DNA of 20,712 nucleotides from the NCBI GenBank assembly GCA_030604545.1, contig JAUVVS010000002.1, forward strand, positions 1 to 20,712, read 5' to 3'. Shown here piece by piece: positions 16,247 through 20,712 of the stretch. The stretch comes from Deltaproteobacteria bacterium (GTDB lineage Bacteria > Desulfobacterota > Desulfobacteria > Desulfobacterales > JAUVVS01). The notes under the pieces were generated by a model, which ran no database searches, was not told the origin of the DNA, and saw only the letters and a program-made list of their open reading frames with translations. Position numbers and translations under genes: made by a program. Position 1 is the first letter of the stretch. Every line of letters starts with the position of its first letter.

Positions 16247-16339
16247 TCAAGCATGTTCTGCATAGAGTTCTTTATATTGATCAGCAGCAATATTACTGTT
16301 GCAATATGACATCGTCCTCACCAAGGATATTATCCTTGA
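16247..16339 (-). pseudogene. Possible C-terminal remnant of a GT4 glycosyltransferase
   Basis: In the 131-base gap between the ligase-like gene and the GT2 gene, a short leftward frame of 30 codons ends at TGA 16247-16249 and reads SNIAADQYKELYAEHA at its end. This resembles the last helix of GT4 enzymes (compare ISVIADQYIKVFE in the gene at 5139-6302). No start or catalytic region remains. It could be debris from a displaced glycosyltransferase or chance similarity. The near-perfect inverted repeat AAGGATA-T-TATCCTT (16323-16337) lies in it. Confidence 0.35.
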
Positions 16340-16368
16340 CTACATTAGACCTGCAAAAAAGTCCGGTC

Positions 16369-17445
16369 TTAAACCTGCAAACTTGAATTGCTGAACAGTT
16401 TCAATCTGAATATTCTTAATATTACTTTACTTATAATATAGAAAATAGAATTATAGCACCCAAAGAACTGGATCCATTCTTTAAAAGTTAATTTGCCAGA
16501 TGTTTTTTTAATTTCAGTTATTGCTTTACGTCCCAAAGTAATATTTTTATTATTTAATGAAAATATTAAAAGATTTCTATAGTAAGTTAATTTAATTTGC
16601 TTTTTTAACGCATTAGAACACTCGTATTTATTGTAAAAGTATTTTTGAATACCATAAATTTTTTTCATCCATTTTATTTGTCCAGTTTGGGAATTAGGTC
16701 GACTCATAGTATTGTTACTAATACGATAAACAGCGGTAACATCATCTAAATATTTAATTTTCGTTTTCGTAGAAACCTCAAGCCAAAAAAAATAATCAAT
16801 TACTAACTTTTTATATATGTAATCAGGAATATGTTGAATAATTTCATTTAGTAGTGGAGTACGAATAACAACAGTTAGCGTTGAAATAAAATTTTTTTTC
16901 ACTAAGTCATTAAAAACCCAACCTGAAGGAGGATTTGGATAATATTCTTCTTTGTGGGAATACTTAAGTTGTTTTGTGTGTTGATAATAATTTGAGTTAT
17001 CACTATGCACCATCCCATAATCAGGATTCGCTTCCAAGAAATCCACCTGCTTTTGCAGTTTGTAAGGATCTGTCCAATAATCATCGCCTTCGCAAATTGC
17101 CATATACTTGCCGCGGGATGCTCTTCTACACCTTGTGCCGTTTGCTTTTGCGCCCACATTATAATCAGCCGTGAATACCCGAATCTTATCCGGATATTTT
17201 TTTGCATATTCAAAAACAATCTCTCGGGTCCCGTCTGTGCTGAAATCTTCTCCAATAATATATTCAACCGGAAAAGTTGTTTTCTGCATCAGCACAGCTT
17301 CAATACAGTCCCTGATATATGGTGCATGCTGGCATGTTGAAGTCCGAACAGTCACCAGTGGTTCCGGCATCACACCCAGTACCCGGTTGGGCAATTCATA
17401 GGAGTCACTTACCCGCTTTTCTATCTCTTCAGTGCTTAAGATCAT
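16369..17445 (-). CDS. GT2 family glycosyltransferase
   Basis: A 358-residue GT-A glycosyltransferase. VTVRTSTCQHAPYIRDCIEA (31-50) is the nucleotide-binding entry, EYIIGEDFSTDGTREIV (61-77) the conserved DxSxDGT segment, and AICEGDDYWTDPYKLQKQVD (117-136) the metal-binding DD motif of the group that has EGDDYW. Residues 1-190 are the catalytic domain; the rest is lysine- and asparagine-rich and ends KLFSNSSLQV. The 3' half (about 16390-16900) is visibly AT-rich (for instance 11 of 60 bases are G or C at 16561-16620), whereas the 5' half looks like its neighbours, so the gene may be a recombinant or an import. It begins 13 bases after the flippase stop. Sugar unknown. Confidence 0.9.
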   Translation of the reverse strand: MILSTEEIEKRVSDSYELPNRVLGVMPEPLVTVRTSTCQHAPYIRDCIEAVLMQKTTFPVEYIIGEDFSTDGTREIVFEYAKKYPDKIRVFTADYNVGAKANGTRCRRASRGKYMAICEGDDYWTDPYKLQKQVDFLEANPDYGMVHSDNSNYYQHTKQLKYSHKEEYYPNPPSGWVFNDLVKKNFISTLTVVIRTPLLNEIIQHIPDYIYKKLVIDYFFWLEVSTKTKIKYLDDVTAVYRISNNTMSRPNSQTGQIKWMKKIYGIQKYFYNKYECSNALKKQIKLTYYRNLLIFSLNNKNITLGRKAITEIKKTSGKLTFKEWIQFFGCYNSIFYIISKVILRIFRLKLFSNSSLQV

Positions 17446-17458
17446 TTGATTGTTATTC

Positions 17459-18901
17459 TCATTTTGAAAACTTGATATGCAAAATATCTTTCATAAACAG
17501 GTATGCTTCCAGTCTCGTAATTTCTGCAATTGCAAAAACCAGAGCTGCACCTGAAACCACCTGGATCATCAACGTAGCAGGATATCCAAATGGAAGAAAG
17601 TAACCAATGACAGCCACAATAGATGCCATGCTGATCGCCAAAATAAATGAAGGCATAATATCCCGGATCTGCTCCAGCATAGGGTAGTCTATGAAACGGC
17701 CAGACCAGTAACTGTTTAAAAAATAGGCAATCTGGGTATTGACTATCATCCCCATTATCATTGCTTTTATGCCGAACAGCACCCCGATGATAATCACAGG
17801 GACGGCCAGAATCTTTTTTATGATCTCCAGTTTAAGAAAAAGATCGGATCTGCCCTGTACATTAAGCATATTCAAATTCAGGGCATGCAGCGGGTACATC
17901 ATTCCCACAAAGCACAACAATTGCAGATAGACGATGGATGGGCGCCATGGCTCGCCAATAAGGGTAATGATCATGGGTTCGGCCACAGCAGCCATGCCCA
18001 TCATTAATACAAAGGTGATCAGCATGGTACCTTTAATAATTTTTTTATAATTTCTTTTTAACGCAACTTTGTCTTCCTGCATTTGCGCCAGAACAGGGTA
18101 ACTTACCCTGCCGACAATCTGCATTATATTTTCTGCCGGCAGTTTTTTAAATTGATCAGCGCGGGTATAAAAACCCAAAGCCTGGGCAGAGAAGTATTTA
18201 CCGATAATTAAAAGATAGATATTGCGATACAGCGTATCAATCAGCCCGCTGATTAATAATTTATACCCAAATGAAAATAATTCTGTAAAAGACGTTTTGC
18301 TGAAAACCAGCAAAGGACGCCAGCGATTCCATAGCCACAAAAAAAATGAGTTGATGGCTCTTTGGCTGATCTGCCTGAACACCAGGCTCCACACGCCAAA
18401 ACCTCTAAACGCCAGTAAAATACCCACCGCACCCGAAACAATGGATGCGATTACTGATATTTTGGTTTGCAGTTTGAAATCAATTCTCTTTGTTAGAATC
18501 GTGCTTTGGATAATTGTGAATGAATCAATGATCAGAACAACCCCCATGACCTGCACAAGACCTATGAGTTGTGGTTCATTAAAAAACCGGCTTATGGCTG
18601 GTGCAGAAAAAAACATCACCCAATAAAAGAGAATCCCCACTGCTAAATTGTAATAAAAAACAGTGGAATAGTCTTTGTCCGTACACTCTTTTTTTCTGAT
18701 TAATGCAGCGCCAAAACCACTATTGATAAAAGATGCTGAAATCGCGATAAAAATACTGATCATGCCGATCAAACCAAATTCGCTGGGCAAAAGCAGGCGC
18801 GCCAGAATAATCCCAATAATGAAAGTGATTCCTTTTTGTGTAAAGCTGTCAATAAAGCTCCACATAAGGCCGGAAATTGTTTTTTGTTTAAGTGTAGTCA
18901 T
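17459..18901 (-). CDS. Wzx-type polysaccharide flippase (MOP superfamily, WzxC-like)
   Basis: A 480-residue membrane protein with about 12-14 predicted transmembrane helices. The opening KQKTISGLMWSFIDSFTQKG followed by FIIGIILARLLLPSEFGLIG and FINSGFGAALIRKKECTDKD is the characteristic N-terminal region of the WzxC/polysaccharide transporter branch of the MOP flippases. RADQFKKLPAENIMQIVGRV and PVLAQMQEDK further on are also typical. It moves undecaprenyl-diphosphate-linked glycan units across the inner membrane. The ATG (18899-18901) lies 17 bases after the stop of the hydro-lyase alpha subunit with no recognisable ribosome binding site, so it may depend on readthrough transcription or coupling. 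Of the glycan assembly genes it is the first transcribed in the window. Confidence 0.93.
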   Translation of the reverse strand: MTTLKQKTISGLMWSFIDSFTQKGITFIIGIILARLLLPSEFGLIGMISIFIAISASFINSGFGAALIRKKECTDKDYSTVFYYNLAVGILFYWVMFFSAPAISRFFNEPQLIGLVQVMGVVLIIDSFTIIQSTILTKRIDFKLQTKISVIASIVSGAVGILLAFRGFGVWSLVFRQISQRAINSFFLWLWNRWRPLLVFSKTSFTELFSFGYKLLISGLIDTLYRNIYLLIIGKYFSAQALGFYTRADQFKKLPAENIMQIVGRVSYPVLAQMQEDKVALKRNYKKIIKGTMLITFVLMMGMAAVAEPMIITLIGEPWRPSIVYLQLLCFVGMMYPLHALNLNMLNVQGRSDLFLKLEIIKKILAVPVIIIGVLFGIKAMIMGMIVNTQIAYFLNSYWSGRFIDYPMLEQIRDIMPSFILAISMASIVAVIGYFLPFGYPATLMIQVVSGAALVFAIAEITRLEAYLFMKDILHIKFSK

Positions 18902-18918
18902 TCAATACATCTATGCAG

Positions 18919-19791
18919 TCAGGTTTTCTGCGGTTCCGAAATAAGGGATATACTGGCAACTCTCGGTTCAACACAACAGCAGAGGCGCAGGCATATAATT
19001 CTGACGCCGCTGGCCCTTTGCGGGCCTATACACAAAAAGGTAGCTAAGGCGGTTGTATTTCCCCTTAATCCCAGTGGTCCAACATTGCTCCGGTTGATCC
19101 GATCCGTTATCTCTTGCTCTATGGTATTTTGAATGTCAAATTTGCCATATACCATCGCCTCAAGCATCAGGGATGCCGCCTCAAAATGAGATCTGCCGAT
19201 ACCGATTGCCGGAACGCAAGGTGTGCAGCCCAACTGTGCCGCGCCCTCAACAGCCCATTTTATGATTTCGTCCATAATCACCGACAACTTATGCTGGTGA
19301 AAAACACTGTATGTTTTGCCACGGATTTCCGGGCCCCCGCCCTGCATAAGTATATGAAGCCTGACAACCTCCTCCTCGACTACCCGGATGTTTATGGGAG
19401 CGATAGCAATCGCGCCGGGATCCTCATCCAGGCCGACGGATTGTTCCAATCGTTGAACATCGTCACCTTTGACCGCCATAGGTCTGCCGGGCAAGGTCCG
19501 CAACCCTTCGACAACGCCCTGCTGTATAGCGTGGATAAGTCTGCCACTCAGCGATTGCCCTTGTCCCACCTCAAGAAACAGATGCGGAATACCTGTGTCA
19601 TCACACAAAGGAAATTTGTTTTGCTCAGCCACCTTTGCATTCTCAAGGAGATTTTCCAATACCCACCTGGCTTGGGGATTTTTTTCGTTGTTCAATGCTC
19701 TTTTATAAGCGTCCTTCTGATCTTCACGGAACGTAGTCGCTGCCCTTATGAGGGTATTCTTAACCTTCGATTGAATATCGTCATGAATCAT
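18919..19791 (-). CDS. Class I fumarase / tartrate dehydratase-like hydro-lyase, alpha subunit
   Basis: A 290-residue protein of the Fe-S hydro-lyase family (fumarate hydratase / L(+)-tartrate dehydratase alpha subunit). FPLCDDTGIPHLFLEVGQG (60-78) is the first cluster-ligand segment (C63); QLGCTPCVPAIGIGRSHFEA (187-206) carries the second (C189); NVGPLGLRGNTTALATFLCI (236-255) and the LCCCVEPRVA segment (270-279) the third region. The [4Fe-4S] cluster activates a substrate hydroxyl in reversible hydration. Several canonical stretches differ: RGKT follows GGGPEI where KGGGSEN is usual, so the substrate may not be fumarate. The beta subunit lies upstream with a 10-base gap. It ends 17 bases before the flippase start, suggesting cotranscription. 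Family is clear; substrate uncertain. Confidence 0.85.
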   Translation of the reverse strand: MIHDDIQSKVKNTLIRAATTFREDQKDAYKRALNNEKNPQARWVLENLLENAKVAEQNKFPLCDDTGIPHLFLEVGQGQSLSGRLIHAIQQGVVEGLRTLPGRPMAVKGDDVQRLEQSVGLDEDPGAIAIAPINIRVVEEEVVRLHILMQGGGPEIRGKTYSVFHQHKLSVIMDEIIKWAVEGAAQLGCTPCVPAIGIGRSHFEAASLMLEAMVYGKFDIQNTIEQEITDRINRSNVGPLGLRGNTTALATFLCIGPQRASGVRIICLRLCCCVEPRVASISLISEPQKT

Positions 19792-19801
19792 TTTATATTC
19801 T

Positions 19802-20320
19802 CTATTCCTTATCGAATGCGCCTATTGACCGTCCATGGGTAGCCGCAATAATACAGGGGAATCCGTCGACGCGTAGCAGATGAAGCGCTTCCATCCCCTC
19901 TTCGGGAAAAGCCGCGACCCGTTTCTCAATAATCCTGCTTTCGAGTAGGGCGGTCACGGGTGGGATCACGGCATAGACCGAATTGTACTCATACAATGCT
20001 TCGATCGTTTTTTGGCTCAGCATCCCTTTGCCCAGATGGATTTTTACTCCGGCCTTCGAAAGGGCGGGAATGGTGCTTTCTATGTCAAATTTGTTGCTGG
20101 AAGTCGGGCCCACACCTGCCGGGCTAACCGCCGTATGAAAAATCACCGCGCCTTGCAAATTGATGCCTGCTTCGGACAGTTTTCCGGCATTGATCAAAGA
20201 CACGATCTTAGGCAATACGGCGTCTCTACCGGTGAAGATATAGCCGAAGAGAGCAATCATATCCCCAACCGAGAGCCTGGAAATGACATCATATTTTATA
20301 GGTGTAGAAATGATTTCCAT
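19802..20320 (-). CDS. Class I fumarase / tartrate dehydratase-like hydro-lyase, beta subunit
   Basis: A 172-residue protein matching the C-terminal/beta domain of Fe-S hydro-lyases. RLSVGDMIALFGYIFTGRDA (15-34) is the expected VGDxVxLxGxIxTxRD; AGVGPTSSNKFD (68-79) corresponds to GPTTxxRMD, with Lys in place of the Arg; VKIHLGKGMLSQKTIE (92-107) keeps GKG; ALHLLRVDGFPCIIA (145-159) is a usual C-terminal strand. The typical beta subunit is about 180-200 residues, so it is near full length. An AGGTGA (20330-20335) nine bases before the ATG is a good ribosome binding site. The beta-before-alpha order is the reverse of the ttdA-ttdB arrangement. It forms a heteromer with the alpha subunit; substrate uncertain. 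Confidence 0.83.
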   Translation of the reverse strand: MEIISTPIKYDVISRLSVGDMIALFGYIFTGRDAVLPKIVSLINAGKLSEAGINLQGAVIFHTAVSPAGVGPTSSNKFDIESTIPALSKAGVKIHLGKGMLSQKTIEALYEYNSVYAVIPPVTALLESRIIEKRVAAFPEEGMEALHLLRVDGFPCIIAATHGRSIGAFDKE

Positions 20321-20329
20321 TAGCCGAAA

Positions 20330-20335
20330 TCACCT
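20330..20335 (-). promoter_or_regulatory. Ribosome binding site of the hydro-lyase beta subunit
   Basis: AGGTGA on the minus strand, nine bases before the ATG at 20318-20320. It sits directly beside the first hairpin (20337-20355), so folding of that hairpin could affect access. Confidence 0.6.
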
Positions 20336-20336
20336 A

Positions 20337-20381
20337 CCACGCCCATAGGACGTGGTTTGATGAAGACCCCTCGAAGGGGTC
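20337..20381. repeat. Two adjacent hairpins (tandem inverted repeats)
   Basis: The first, 20337-20355, pairs CCACGCCC with GGACGTGG around ATA (eight pairs, one mismatch). The second, 20365-20381, pairs GACCCCT with AGGGGTC around CGA (seven perfect pairs). They are nine bases apart. Neither is followed by a T run in the leftward direction, so they are not good terminators. They lie in the expected 5' leader of the hydro-lyase operon. Paired hairpins of this kind also occur at ends of IS200/IS605-type elements, but no transposase is present. Confidence 0.7.
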
Positions 20382-20450
20382 TAAAAGCATCGCAATCGCT
20401 GCAGATTACAATCCAATATTCAGGACGTAGCCTATCAAGCTAAAAAACTA

Positions 20451-20563
20451 TGAACATCCAACATCGAACGTCCAACGTCGAATTTTGAATAAGGTATTCT
20501 GCCAATTTATAAACTGGCGGAGCGAAGCGATTTCATCATTCGATGTTCAACGTTCGATGTTCA
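20451..20563. repeat. Imperfect inverted repeat built from 7-base units
   Basis: The left arm (20451-20483) is TGAACAT, CCAACAT, CGAACGT, CCAACGT, CGAAT. The right arm (20538-20563), read as reverse complement, is TGAACAT, CGAACGT, TGAACAT, CGAAT: the same pattern with one heptamer fewer. The 54-base centre contains a smaller dyad, GCCAATTTATAAACTGGC (20501-20518). The whole can fold into a long stem. It is probably a dispersed, non-autonomous genomic repeat; its copy number cannot be seen from one window. Confidence 0.8.
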
Positions 20564-20712
20564 AAAAAACGCTTTATTCTGCCGTTCAAGATTCTCGCCG
20601 GAACGGTCAAACCTTTTAGGGTCGCTCGGGCGGAGCCCCAGGTTTAATTAAAAAAAATTTACACAAATTTTTAGCAAAAAAAAATATTTCCCTGTTAATG
20701 CTACCAACATAA

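Larger units (their letters stand above)
20321..20712. other. Non-coding region upstream of the operon
   Basis: This 392-base stretch has no credible gene. From the operon outward it holds a ribosome binding site (20330-20335), two hairpins (20337-20381), a heptamer-built inverted repeat (20451-20563), a weak GC-rich dyad around 20582-20606, and an AT-rich tail (20641-20712). I could not identify a convincing promoter. Such a region is where a promoter for the leftward operon would be expected. Confidence 0.7.

Noticed and set aside
18222..18626. Rightward open frame of 134 codons inside the flippase gene
   Set aside because: It lies fully within a well-supported membrane protein gene and shows no domain of its own.
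19114..19842. Long rightward open frame of 242 codons opposite the hydro-lyase alpha subunit
   Set aside because: The leftward frame has the cluster-ligand and active-site motifs of the family; the rightward frame has no recognisable domain and no good start, so it is a shadow.
20365..20381. Hairpin considered as a rho-independent terminator
   Set aside because: No T run follows it on the leftward strand and only a short A/T stretch on the rightward strand, and it lies upstream of the first gene of the operon.
20382..20712. Promoter search upstream of the hydro-lyase genes
   Set aside because: Candidate -35-like (TTGACC, TTGATA) elements have no well-spaced -10 partner, so no promoter is called.
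1..20712. CRISPR array, tRNA, rRNA, toxin-antitoxin, phage-defence or complete insertion sequence
   Set aside because: No regularly spaced direct repeats, RNA gene signatures, transposase or defence-gene motifs were seen on either strand.

Overview
The window is one long, entirely leftward (minus-strand) block of surface-polysaccharide genes, preceded at its upstream (right) end by a two-subunit iron-sulfur hydro-lyase and a repeat-rich intergenic region. No rRNA, tRNA, CRISPR array or complete insertion sequence is visible. The host is probably a Gram-negative anaerobe of moderate GC. The oxygen-labile class I fumarase-type hydro-lyase and the kind of dispersed inverted repeat at the right end would fit a Desulfobacterota-like (deltaproteobacterial) genome, but that is inference; no marker gene is present.

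Layout in transcription order (right to left). (1) 20321-20712: non-coding, with a heptamer-built inverted repeat and two adjacent hairpins directly before the first ribosome binding site. (2) 19802-20320 and 18919-19791: beta and alpha subunits of a divergent fumarase/tartrate-dehydratase-like enzyme, in beta-then-alpha order. (3) 17459-18901: Wzx-type flippase. (4) 16369-17445: family 2 glycosyltransferase (GT2) with a strikingly AT-rich 3' half. (5) 14837-16237: O-antigen ligase/polymerase-like membrane protein. (6) 13795-14922: family 4 glycosyltransferase (GT4). (7) 12589-13773: NodB-type polysaccharide deacetylase. (8) 11168-12511: PaaK/CapK-type adenylate-forming enzyme. (9) 9682-11091: methyltransferase-GT2 fusion. 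(10) 8938-9672 and 8203-8937: two class I methyltransferases, each with a long poly-G tract. (11) 6785-8212: GT-C-type membrane glycosyltransferase. (12) about 6299-6670: methyltransferase pseudogene. (13) 5139-6302 and 4031-5098: two GT4 enzymes. (14) 3264-4034: FkbM-type methyltransferase. (15) 1498-3225: nucleotidyltransferase/thymidylate-kinase-like fusion. (16) 512-1501: GT4. (17) 1-518: N-terminal part of another GT4 that runs off the left edge.

Most genes overlap or lie within a few tens of bases of each other, which suggests one or a few long transcripts. Together they describe assembly of a lipid-linked glycan by cytoplasmic glycosyltransferases, its decoration (several methyltransferases, a deacetylase, an acid-activating enzyme), flipping by Wzx, and periplasmic polymerisation or ligation. 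The initiating phosphoglycosyl transferase, nucleotide-sugar synthesis genes and Wza/Wzc export genes are not in the window, so the cluster must continue outside it or use genes elsewhere.

The points most worth a second look are the poly-G tracts of 9 and 10 bases in neighbouring methyltransferase genes (possible phase variation of glycan methylation), the nucleotidyltransferase-kinase fusion with an altered catalytic motif, the divergent hydro-lyase coupled to the flippase, and the structured repeats at the right end. I see no clear evidence of a wholly new system; the cluster is best read as a mosaic, partly decaying polysaccharide locus.
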